Source: Poritiphilus flavus (GTDB lineage: Bacteria; Bacteroidota; Bacteroidia; Flavobacteriales; Flavobacteriaceae). Taken from it: a DNA stretch of 64,000 nt. Under the pieces are notes generated by a model, which worked only from the letters and a program-made list of their open reading frames with translations, did not search any database and was not told the origin of the DNA. The position numbers were made by a program, and so were the translations under genes. How positions within the stretch are numbered: position 1 is the stretch's first letter; each line of letters opens with the position of its first letter. Location: assembly GCF_009901585.1 (NCBI RefSeq), contig NZ_WXYO01000004.1:62001-126000 (forward strand), read 5' to 3'. This document shows positions 8,865-16,041 of this stretch, piece after piece.

Positions 8865-9258
8865 AGGGGAAACTTAATGCTAAATGGCATAGGAAACCCC
8901 GCATCTATCGCTGCTGGTTCTCGTCCTTAAACAGGTTAACTCACTAAAGCCTGTCATGAGCGCAGCCGAATGACTCATAACCCTGATCGCGCTCCAATGT
9001 CCAAATGAAAAGCTACTTAGTTGAGTTGAATTAAAACAAATGATTTTCATTTGAAGATTTAGTAGGCATGAAGCACAACTGCTGTTGTGACTGGGTGATC
9101 TTTTATCTGGCGCATTATCTGTAAAATTATATCCAATTAATACGAATACTTTTTAATATTTTTCGTATTTTATGTGTAAGAAATATACCAATAATTAGTT
9201 CCCTCGCATTTCTATTGTACGCATATCTAATTGAGTGTTTAATTTAAATTTTATTACT
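8865..9258. other. Intergenic region with degenerate copy of the 11.6-12.0 kb repeat family
   Basis: This non-coding stretch holds a decayed version of sequences found at 11.64-12.0 kb and 24.77 kb. At about 8887-8923 it reads AGGAAACCCCGCATCTATCG, matching the unit at 11655, and at about 8981-9014 it resembles the CCTGATTGCGCTCC-AAATGAAAAGCT segment at 11971. A small palindrome CAAATGA-ttt-TCATTTG lies at 9037-9053. No gene is seen. Confidence 0.5.
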
Positions 9259-9516
9259 ATGCCACATTATGCCCAAGGAACTACAGGATGGACTAAATTA
9301 AAATCGTATCAAGCATTATGGGATCCTAAGATCGATCTCGGAAAATTCTATTTTACTACATTTCAGGGAAAACGTCAGGAAACGCCGTATATGACTTCCT
9401 CAAATTTTGCTCGAGTTATTGATATCTTGCGAAATGAAGATCCGGTTTATGGCAACGCAACAACTGGGTCCGTCACAACTCAGGCGGAAGAAGTAGGAGA
9501 GGAAGAGTCTAATTAA
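9259..9516 (+). CDS. Orphan 85-residue protein of unknown function
   Basis: The preferred start is the ATG at 9259 (MPHYAQGTTGWTKLKSY); a longer frame starts at 9235. I recognise no family. The N-terminal 60 residues look folded and aromatic-rich (ALWDPKIDLGKFYFTTFQGK), while the last 25 are acidic and low in complexity (TTQAEEVGEEESN). There is no signal peptide or membrane segment. It stands alone between repeat-derived DNA and a minus-strand gene. Codon use looks coding, but it could be a fast-evolving orphan. Confidence 0.5.
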   Translation: MPHYAQGTTGWTKLKSYQALWDPKIDLGKFYFTTFQGKRQETPYMTSSNFARVIDILRNEDPVYGNATTGSVTTQAEEVGEEESN

Positions 9517-9746
9517 CGAGCCAATAGTCCAAAGGTTTAATCGATTCTACCCTTTATTGCTGGAAAAGGTATCTGCCACAAAATGCTTCAATACTTTGTG
9601 GTAGGCTGAGTGCTATTGTTTAATCGCAATATCTCGTGATCCAGATAGCAGTTCGTAATCCAAATGAAGTCTAGCCGTATCTAACTGAAAATTCTCCATA
9701 TTTCTACTGTCAAATTCCTTGTAATTCTAAATAGTTCTCACCTTGC

Positions 9747-10256
9747 TCATTGAATCAGTCTGTTAAGTTCGGCCATACCAATATCTTCATTGTAAATACC
9801 GGCACCTACCTGAATGTTTAAACTTTTAACCGTGATGACATAGCTGATTTTTCTTAGGGGTTGTCCCCCTCCCGGCTTTGGCCAAAGGTATTCTATCCAG
9901 ACTCCGTTGACATTGTCACTTTCTTCGCACATTTTCAAGCCGTATCGAAATCCATTGTAGTCAGTATGTTTTTTAATATCACCGCCTACCTTGTCCGGAA
10001 AAGCAGGATTTGCCAAAACCCTGTCCTCAGAACAATTGAATGAAAAAACATAGGTGTCTTTCCAGCTAAATTCGGAATTGGGATCTCGAAGTTGACTTAG
10101 ACCTTCCAGTCCTTTATCTTCCAAATGACTTGCCGCTTTTCTTACTTTCGCAACGACTTCAGTAGGTGTGGCGCTATGCGCGTATTGCTTTTTTTCAGCA
10201 CATGACACCAATAATATCAAGACTATAGCTACATGGAAGCTGTGGATTTTCTTCAT
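9747..10256 (-). CDS. Cache-domain lipoprotein (sCache_2-like)
   Basis: The 169-residue protein has a lipobox signal peptide (LILLVSCAEKK, Cys19). It is followed by a single Cache domain: a long helix TEVVAKVRKAASHLEDKGLEGLSQL, then FSWKDTYVFSFNCSEDRVLANPAFPDKVGG, VWIEYLWPKPGGGQPLRKISYV and the closing VGAGIYNED. In chemoreceptors this domain senses small carboxylates. Here no transmembrane helix or signalling domain follows, so it is a stand-alone periplasmic sensor or binding protein. No partner kinase is adjacent. Confidence 0.8.
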   Translation of the reverse strand: MKKIHSFHVAIVLILLVSCAEKKQYAHSATPTEVVAKVRKAASHLEDKGLEGLSQLRDPNSEFSWKDTYVFSFNCSEDRVLANPAFPDKVGGDIKKHTDYNGFRYGLKMCEESDNVNGVWIEYLWPKPGGGQPLRKISYVITVKSLNIQVGAGIYNEDIGMAELNRLIQ

Positions 10257-10319
10257 ACTTAATACTCTTTTAATTATTAATTTCCGTTTTTAGGTTTGCT
10301 TTTTCCCTCACTTAACTTT

Positions 10320-11144
10320 TTAGAGATCTTGACGGGCAGGAGGTTTTTGTGCCACCGCGATAAGGGCATTGGTCTCGATTGAATTAATGCCATGTGCCCT
10401 AACTTTTGAGAGAAGGCGGGTCTTAAAGTAAATTCGCTCTTCGGGGGTCAGTTGTTCTATGATCCATCTAAAACCACTTCCCATGGCAATGGTCCAGAAG
10501 TCCTCAGGGTCATTAAGAATTTGCTTTCTTTGGGAACTTACAATACGGACCGTTTCTATACCGGTATTGAAAAATAATTCCTTAAGCCCCTTTTCTGTGG
10601 TAATGTTGTCCCAAGGTTGAAAGTCACTGACCAGATCCATTCTGATCTTTGATAGTTCTTCATTCCAAATTTCGGATACCGGAGAAAAAATATTACTGCC
10701 CCAAGTGGTAATCCCAATTTTTCCCGTGGGTTTGACCAAGCGCCAAAGGTTTGCCAATTGCCTTTCCATATCCTCAAAGAAAAAGATGCCGAACACACAC
10801 ATTACCGCATGAAACCTGTGCCTGGGGAACTTTATTTGCTCCATATTCGCTTGTATAAAATAGATCCAATCCAAACCTGCCGCATCCGCCTTGCTTTGGC
10901 CCAATTGTAAAAGCCTTTCGGATAAATCCACGCCGATCACCAGACCCTCTTTGCCGACCTCTCTGGCTGCAGGCAGGGCAGACGCCCCACTTCCACAGCA
11001 GACATCCAAAACGGAATCACCTTGCCTAAGGTTGGCAAGGTCTACCGTCTTTTGTCCAAAAAAATTCCAAAAACTAAGAGGTTTTTTATCAAAAGAATCT
11101 GCCGCTGCGTTATAGGTTTTGATAACCTTTTTTATTTTATCCAT
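10320..11144 (-). CDS. Class I SAM-dependent methyltransferase
   Basis: I take the ATG at 11144 (MDKIKKVIKTYNAAADSFD) as start; the frame is open to 11192 but the added 16 residues look non-native. The roughly 274-residue protein has the Rossmann motifs VLDVCCGSGASALPAAREVG (motif I), VIGVDLSERLL (II), IQANMEQIKFPRHRFHAVMCVFGIFF (III-IV) and LVKPTGKIGITTWG (post-IV). Overall layout resembles UbiE/COQ5-like methyltransferases acting on small molecules. The C-terminal 110 residues are helical and probably form the substrate lid. The acceptor is unknown. Confidence 0.85.
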   Translation of the reverse strand: MDKIKKVIKTYNAAADSFDKKPLSFWNFFGQKTVDLANLRQGDSVLDVCCGSGASALPAAREVGKEGLVIGVDLSERLLQLGQSKADAAGLDWIYFIQANMEQIKFPRHRFHAVMCVFGIFFFEDMERQLANLWRLVKPTGKIGITTWGSNIFSPVSEIWNEELSKIRMDLVSDFQPWDNITTEKGLKELFFNTGIETVRIVSSQRKQILNDPEDFWTIAMGSGFRWIIEQLTPEERIYFKTRLLSKVRAHGINSIETNALIAVAQKPPARQDL

Positions 11145-11640
11145 TAATTCTTGCTTTCTCTCTTTGCGATATCGGGCTAAAATCAGTAGCACTGCCCATT
11201 AAAAAATCTTCTTGAAATTGTTTAGGCCGTTCCAAACATGTTACATCACCCTGGATGCCGAGTAGGTACAGTTGATTTGTATAGTCAATACTACCAATAC
11301 GAGCCTCAGCTTTCCTATCGTTTTATTTTAAGAATCATATCTAAAGTTATATTTGAATCACTTCCTTTTCACGTAAATAATGCCCAAACCCAAATTAAGT
11401 GGTATACAATGTTGTTTTTTAATTACGAGCCAGGAACAAAGCGTTAACCCCTGGCCCTTAAATAACCCTTATGCCTATGGATTTACTTTCCGTAATCTGT
11501 GTCGGATTACCAATCAATCTGTTTTGCCACGATTTTCTCTTTGTAATTTACACTACGGTCTATTTCCTTTTGGTGAGATAGCGAATCACTAAGTATTGAA
11601 TCAACAGGATTACTAGCTAAAGCTCGTGGACCTTCCTTCT
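11145..11640. other. Intergenic stretch without recognised gene
   Basis: Several short open frames occur on both strands (for example 11238-11447), but none has coding character, start context or a recognisable domain. Direct upstream sequence of the methyltransferase gene lies at the left end. I see no RNA gene here. Confidence 0.4.
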
Positions 11641-11855
11641 CAATGTTGCAAATAGGAAACCCCGCAGCTATCGCTGCTGGTTCTTTTCGGTAAAACAGGA
11701 TTACCTCTGGTGATCCTTTCGGTTCAATGTTGCAAATAGGAAACCACGCAGCTATCGCTGCTTGTTCTTTTCGGTAAAACAGGATTACCTTCGGTGATCC
11801 TTTGCAGTTCAATGTTGCAAATAGGAAACCACGCAGCTACTGCTGGTGGTTCTTT
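11641..11855. repeat. Tandem 84-85 bp repeat, about 2.5 copies
   Basis: Units start at 11641, 11725 and 11810, each beginning CAATGTTGCAAATAGGAAAC, followed by a CGCAGCTATCGCTGC hairpin-forming segment and TTCTTTTCGGTAAAACAGGA. The third copy diverges after about 45 bp. A 101-residue open frame on the minus strand across them (11507-11812) is a by-product of the repeat. Related decayed copies are seen at about 8.9 kb. The repeats sit immediately outside the tRNA-associated island. Confidence 0.75.
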
Positions 11856-11903
11856 TGTCTATTCCAAAACTCAAACTGCGTTTGGTTTTTCCATAAACAA
11901 AAG

Positions 11904-11925
11904 AACCACGCCTTTGGGCGTGGTT
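11904..11925. terminator. Hairpin AACCACGCC/GGCGTGGTT
   Basis: A perfect 9-bp stem with a 4-base loop, preceded by AACAAAAG and followed by TCCTG. It is the first of three stacked hairpins (11904, 12001, 12078) next to the island boundary. It could terminate transcription in the minus direction. Confidence 0.5.
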
Positions 11926-11936
11926 TCCTGAGTGTC

Positions 11937-12002
11937 GTGATCGCGACAGGATTACTCGCTGTAGCTTGTGATCCTGATTGCGCTCCGTAGTCTAAATGAA
12001 AA
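11937..12002. repeat. 66-bp direct repeat, left copy (tRNA-Arg 3' end-derived)
   Basis: This 66-bp segment is identical to 24773-24838. Its first 17 bases, GTGATCGCGACAGGATT, equal the 3' end (read in complement) of the intact tRNA-Arg at 24871-24944, after which it diverges from the tRNA. It therefore looks like a relic attachment site at a tRNA gene, duplicated on both sides of the island. Confidence 0.75.
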
Positions 12003-12029
12003 GCTGCCAACCTTCGGTTGGTGGGCTTT
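12001..12029 (+). terminator. Intrinsic terminator-like hairpin
   Basis: The stem pairs GCCAACC with GGTTGGT around a TTC loop, flanked by AAGC and GGCTTTTTC, giving a U-tract on the plus strand. It is the second hairpin of the boundary cluster. Confidence 0.55.
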
Positions 12030-12075
12030 TTCATTCTCATTCCGATTTTTGAATGAATTCAAATCTCATTCGAAC

Positions 12076-12119
12076 GAAAAAGCCCGCCTTAGGCGAGCTT
12101 TTCATTCTTAAGTGATCGC
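12076..12119. repeat. Left 44-bp attachment-like direct repeat (attL candidate)
   Basis: The 44-bp segment starting GAAAAAGCCCGCCTTAGGCG and ending AAGTGATCGC matches 24834-24877 with a single mismatch (G/A). The right copy runs into the intact tRNA-Arg, whereas the left copy continues into the recombinase remnant. It contains a terminator-like hairpin (12078-12102). This is the expected arrangement for an element integrated at a tRNA 3' end. Confidence 0.75.
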
Positions 12120-12395
12120 ACAAAGGCTGCATTAGCTGTTCTTAAGGCAAATGGCAAAAGGTTGGGTAGCCCTCAAAATCTTACACTGGAAGGGCGTCTT
12201 AAGGGTGCCGAAAGAAACAAAACAAAGGCACTAAAAAACGAAAATAATACTAAAGCTAAAGCCTATATAGAGGCTATTCAAAATGAGGACCTCAGTCTTA
12301 GACTTATGGCAAAAAAGTTAAACGATGCTGGTTTTAAAACAAGTACTGGCAAACAGTTCCAAGCTACTAAAGTGAAAAGGATGCTGAATAATTAA
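12117..12395 (+). pseudogene. C-terminal fragment of a serine recombinase (resolvase family)
   Basis: Read in frame from the repeat edge the fragment gives RTKAALAVLKANGKRLGSPQ, the classic junction of resolvases between the long E helix (usually ISERTKAAL) and the G-x-x-LG-x-P linker. A C-terminal helix-turn-helix follows: DLSLRLMAKKLNDAGFKTST and then GKQFQATKVKRMLNN. The N-terminal catalytic domain with its serine is absent: coding similarity starts exactly where the 44-bp direct repeat ends. The gene was therefore cut by the recombination that placed the repeat there. The only internal start is a TTG at 12162. It is the only recombinase trace in the island. Confidence 0.75.
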
Positions 12396-12959
12396 CCTTG
12401 AGTTCTTTGGATAGAGATGTGGCACAAAAATTAATCTCTTAATACGTCCCAAAAATGTTATAATATTACTTATTGAGAAGTATTTAAGATACAATACCCT
12501 TGGCATTACCGATTTTTAAAATTGTTTAACTTCGGATTAGTCGGAAAATTGAAAAAGGTGTTTAGTTCGAAAAAGAAAGAAAATAAATTCACGAATTGGT
12601 CACAACCATCAACTACACAAAAATAAATTTCCTACAGTCCAAATTGACTCCCAATTCATATAGAATAACCATAGGTGATTGTCAATTGTAAATCCCGTTG
12701 TTCTTTCAATTTAACTGTACAAAAACCTTAGTTTTTTTAAGGTTTTAATGTAATCATTTGTTTTGTAAAAACACTATTTTGAATGGATTAAACTTCCCCC
12801 TAGATAATACCTATTAGTGGGTATTCTATTTTGATTTCATTTTAAACATTTTTAAGTGGCTAAAAAATCTATTTGGACTCGCCAAATTCTGTTTTGGTCG
12901 ACCTTTTACCGATGTATATAAGCTTCAATAAACCAGATTAATAACAATAAAACACTAAA
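12396..12959. other. AT-rich intergenic region at the left of the island
   Basis: No gene is supported in this 564-bp stretch. It contains a terminator-like hairpin at 12722-12746 and presumably the promoter of the five-gene cluster that begins at 12960. No structured RNA was recognised by eye. Confidence 0.4.
12722..12746. terminator. Bidirectional terminator-like hairpin
   Basis: AAAACCTTA pairs perfectly with TAAGGTTTT around a 7-base T-rich loop. The A and T runs at the stem base make it usable in either direction. It separates the recombinase remnant from the five-gene cluster. Confidence 0.6.
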
Positions 12960-13769
12960 ATGAAAAAACATTCTTTTATTATCCTCGCTTTTATTATTAC
13001 CAATCAGCTATTCTCTCAAGTTTTAAGTCCAATAAACCCTGTAATTGGAGGGCCAACAGGACAGGGGCTAGTTGATGATAGCTGCAAAATTTGTTTCGAA
13101 TGGCTTCCTGCAAAAAACGCTACGGAGGCCTCTACTATTTGGAGTGATGGTAAAAGGTTTAGTTTCCTGAACACAGCTTCCCTTAACGCGACGGGGGAAA
13201 CAGGTTCCGCTTTCGTAGATATAATAAGTGACTATGCAGGGCCTGTTCGGGTTGCATTGACATCTACTGTAGCTGCAACAGATAGGGAAGAAGAAAGCGA
13301 GAGCGATCAAAGTATTGAAAGATTCCTGAGTGGAGGTGGAGCTGCAGTCTTTAATTTTACCCTTATCGGACCTACCTTAAGTTGGGATTCTAACCGCTCT
13401 TATTTAACATTTTTGTTCAATCCAAAACTTGGATTCGATTTTCCTGCTTTGGGAGCTAGTACCGATGATAGCACAATTAATATGGACTTTGGTGGGGAAG
13501 TTAGATTCAATATGCCTCTTGCCGAAAACAATTTGGGATTTGTAGGACATTTTAGAGGAGCATACGTGGTCGGAGGGGATACATTCTATGAGGGACTAGG
13601 GTTGTTGGGAGATGACGCCAGTTCATTCACGTATTCGCAAGTGAGTTTAGGGTTCACTTTACCAGGAATAAACTGGGCAATTTTATGGAATAAAACGATT
13701 TCTGGACCTTCAAGTTTGAATGACTTTCATAAAAGTGGGAGAATCTCTTTAATCATAACGCCAAAATAA
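12960..13769 (+). CDS. Secreted beta-rich protein, outer-membrane-barrel-like
   Basis: The 269-residue protein starts with a signal peptide (MKKHSFIILAFIITNQLFSQ). The second half has alternating hydrophobic strands separated by turns (LTFLFNPKLGFDFPAL, INMDFGGEVRFNM, LGFVGHFRGAYVV, SFTYSQVSLGFTLP, GRISLIITPK). It ends in a short beta strand, a pattern compatible with a small outer-membrane barrel. The N-terminal part contains one close Cys pair (SCKIC). I do not recognise the family. It is first of a five-gene plus-strand cluster; the next start is 4 bp after its stop, which indicates translational coupling with the lipoprotein. Confidence 0.6.
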   Translation: MKKHSFIILAFIITNQLFSQVLSPINPVIGGPTGQGLVDDSCKICFEWLPAKNATEASTIWSDGKRFSFLNTASLNATGETGSAFVDIISDYAGPVRVALTSTVAATDREEESESDQSIERFLSGGGAAVFNFTLIGPTLSWDSNRSYLTFLFNPKLGFDFPALGASTDDSTINMDFGGEVRFNMPLAENNLGFVGHFRGAYVVGGDTFYEGLGLLGDDASSFTYSQVSLGFTLPGINWAILWNKTISGPSSLNDFHKSGRISLIITPK

Positions 13770-13773
13770 TCTG

Positions 13774-15000
13774 ATGAAGTATTTGCCATTAATTCTCATT
13801 GCTATTGTTTTAGTTGCATGCAAAACTGGCGAAAATTCAAGTCAAAATGATAACGGAAAAAAAAACGATGATTTAGCTTTTGCATTGATCAAAAGCCGAC
13901 AAGGAAAATATAGGAAAAAAGCACCAAATAAGGAATTAGATATTAATGCTGACGAGCTATTGAAACAGATTTTCTGTCCTAATGGAGAGTGCAATGCTCA
14001 GGCCATTAAGGACATGGAAAATATAAAGAATGCCATTACGCACCCAAAAACAAAGCATGAATTATTTGTTGAAAGATATTCATTGGCGATTGATTTAATG
14101 GAGGTAGAAAGAGTAATTAATGAGTATGATTCCTTTGAAATTGGTGAAGTATATCCTTACACGGTAGATTGTAAGTGTTACAATGCCATGGCTTTATCAT
14201 TGTTAAAATGGGGTAAAAATGGAGACTATTTGTTAGAAATAAATAATGGACTAAGTCTTGATATTGGGGAATTAGCAAAGGTTTCTTCTCGAATTTTGCC
14301 TTACACGGATAACGATAAAATTGCTTATATGGACGTTGTCCCCCTAAGAGATTTTATAGCAACGCAGAAACCAACAATCGAAGATTTTGGTGTTAAAGTT
14401 ATGGGTCATTTATTATCAGACCCAACACCTGATTCTACTTCTTTATCAATAGACCCACGTAAAATTAAATTTTATAGCTCGTTTTTTCGAGCAATGAAAT
14501 TTTTTGTGATTGCCCATGAGTATTCCCATGCACTACTTCAACATGATGCATCTTATTCAAATCTCACTTTTAAACCAAACTTTTCGGATAATGAAGAAAC
14601 AATTGAAATAGCTAATTATCCTAACAAAGAACACGAAGCGGATAGTCTGGCCTTTACTTTTTTATTAAAGCATGCCAAAACCAAAGCAATTGATGATTCC
14701 GAAATCTTTATTGCTGGTGCGGAATTATGGTTTATGTGGTTGGATATTTTTCAAAAAAGTGAGCAATTGGTTCATGGTTATTACAACGGACAGGAGTCTC
14801 ACCCAAGTGCTAATGCTCGAAGAAAATATATTCAGGACACTTTTGAAAATAAAATACCTAAAACGACTAGTTACTCGAATCTAATAGATACACTCGATAA
14901 ATTATTTGAAATTCTGTGGAGTTTTACTTCGGAAAAGTTTGAACCTGCAAAAAACTATATCAAAGAGTTGAGTAATGAAAGTGAGTGTTTTGATAAATAG
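13774..15000 (+). CDS. Lipoprotein with HExxH metallopeptidase motif (M48/U49-like)
   Basis: The 408-residue protein has a lipobox signal peptide (IAIVLVACKTG, Cys16). A zinc-peptidase signature follows: FFVIAHEYSHALLQH with HEYSH at 248-252, and NKEHEADSLAFTF with the third-ligand Glu near 288. HExxH followed by EHEADxxA is the arrangement of gluzincins such as M48 and of phage-exclusion-type U49 peptidases. There is no multi-helix membrane region, so this is a soluble, lipid-anchored form. It is coupled by a 4-bp gap to the secreted protein upstream, and the two may form an envelope unit. The substrate is unknown. Confidence 0.7.
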   Translation: MKYLPLILIAIVLVACKTGENSSQNDNGKKNDDLAFALIKSRQGKYRKKAPNKELDINADELLKQIFCPNGECNAQAIKDMENIKNAITHPKTKHELFVERYSLAIDLMEVERVINEYDSFEIGEVYPYTVDCKCYNAMALSLLKWGKNGDYLLEINNGLSLDIGELAKVSSRILPYTDNDKIAYMDVVPLRDFIATQKPTIEDFGVKVMGHLLSDPTPDSTSLSIDPRKIKFYSSFFRAMKFFVIAHEYSHALLQHDASYSNLTFKPNFSDNEETIEIANYPNKEHEADSLAFTFLLKHAKTKAIDDSEIFIAGAELWFMWLDIFQKSEQLVHGYYNGQESHPSANARRKYIQDTFENKIPKTTSYSNLIDTLDKLFEILWSFTSEKFEPAKNYIKELSNESECFDK

Positions 15001-15052
15001 AAACATCCAAGGAATATCACATCTATGGTATTTGATTATACCAAATTGAGTA

Positions 15053-15964
15053 ATGGGAAAATCTAAGAAGTCAAAAAGAAGAAAGAAAATAACGATGGTA
15101 AGTGCCATTGCTTTAATAGCTGCTGTTCTTACTAATGTGGACGATATTTGGGATTTCCTTAGTAAGACATCCACTGCAATCAATCCATTTTCAATCTCTA
15201 CAAAAATTGAAAACAAATCCTATAATAATAATATTATGGCGGAAGTCTTAATTTATAATAAATCTAATAAGCCAATTGTAATTAATGGACTCGAAACCAA
15301 TATTCAAGTACTTTATTATGACTCGTTTGAAAATTTTCTAACGTATCCAAAGGTTGACTCTACTAGATTATCGAATATGCTATATGGTAATAGTAATAAC
15401 AAAAATGACGATGGCACGGAACAAGCCTCTGGAGTGAAAATCACGTCAGAATATGAATTTTCAATTACAAGCACTCCAATGGATACTACTATCGTAAAAA
15501 ATATTTCGGAGGTTTTTCACCCTGATAAACCTGAGAGAATTGTTTTCAATTTTAACATAGTTCCTCCAGCTGCATTATTTGCATATAACATAGATATTAC
15601 GCTGAAAACTATGGATGGAAAAAACATCAAAATCAATGACAAACCCGAACTAAAAACAGGTGGTTTTAATGTTTTAACATATTTTGAAACAAATCATCAA
15701 GATTTGGTAAATCTTTACAGTTCAACAGTAAAGAAGAAAATGCAAAATTCACCTCAAAGAAAAATTCTGTTAAACCAAATTAGATGGTATGTATCTGATT
15801 ATTATAATGACACTCTTTTTTCAATAGAAACTGAAAATGGCATAGAGTACATCCTAAAATCAGAAATTGCTGAAAAACCTGACCATAATGTTCCTTATTC
15901 TATAGAAACCGATAGTGGAGTAATCCACGTTCAGAAACCTGAATCGAAAAATAAAAATGATTAA
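15053..15964 (+). CDS. Membrane-anchored protein of unknown function
   Basis: I recognise no family in this 303-residue protein. A very basic N-terminus (MGKSKKSKRRKK) precedes one hydrophobic helix (about 13-27, TMVSAIALIAAVLTN), giving an N-in anchor. The remainder is predicted beta-rich (MAEVLIYNKSNKPIVINGLE, ERIVFNFNIVPPAALFAYNIDITLK) and could be an Ig-like fold. The C-terminus holds two imperfect repeats (FSIETENGIEYILKSE, YSIETDSGVIHVQKPE). It lies 52 bp after the HExxH lipoprotein and 77 bp before the reverse transcriptase on the same strand. Confidence 0.6.
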   Translation: MGKSKKSKRRKKITMVSAIALIAAVLTNVDDIWDFLSKTSTAINPFSISTKIENKSYNNNIMAEVLIYNKSNKPIVINGLETNIQVLYYDSFENFLTYPKVDSTRLSNMLYGNSNNKNDDGTEQASGVKITSEYEFSITSTPMDTTIVKNISEVFHPDKPERIVFNFNIVPPAALFAYNIDITLKTMDGKNIKINDKPELKTGGFNVLTYFETNHQDLVNLYSSTVKKKMQNSPQRKILLNQIRWYVSDYYNDTLFSIETENGIEYILKSEIAEKPDHNVPYSIETDSGVIHVQKPESKNKND

Positions 15965-16041
15965 AAACAACGACGTATTTCATGATTTGACACTATGCCA
16001 TTATTAAAGACAGGTCATTACGAAAAACAGTAAAATATCAA

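Noticed and set aside
11507-11812. 101-residue minus-strand open frame across the 84-bp tandem repeats
   Set aside because: Its sequence is a translation of the repeat units (repeated FYRKE and FPICNIE segments), so it is a by-product and not a gene.
11641-11855. CRISPR array
   Set aside because: Repeats are 84-85 bp and contiguous without unique spacers, and no cas genes occur in the window.
11937-11953. tRNA-like sequence GTGATCGCGACAGGATT and similar copy at 24773
   Set aside because: It matches only the acceptor and part of the T arm of tRNA-Arg; no cloverleaf can be built, so it is a relic attachment site.
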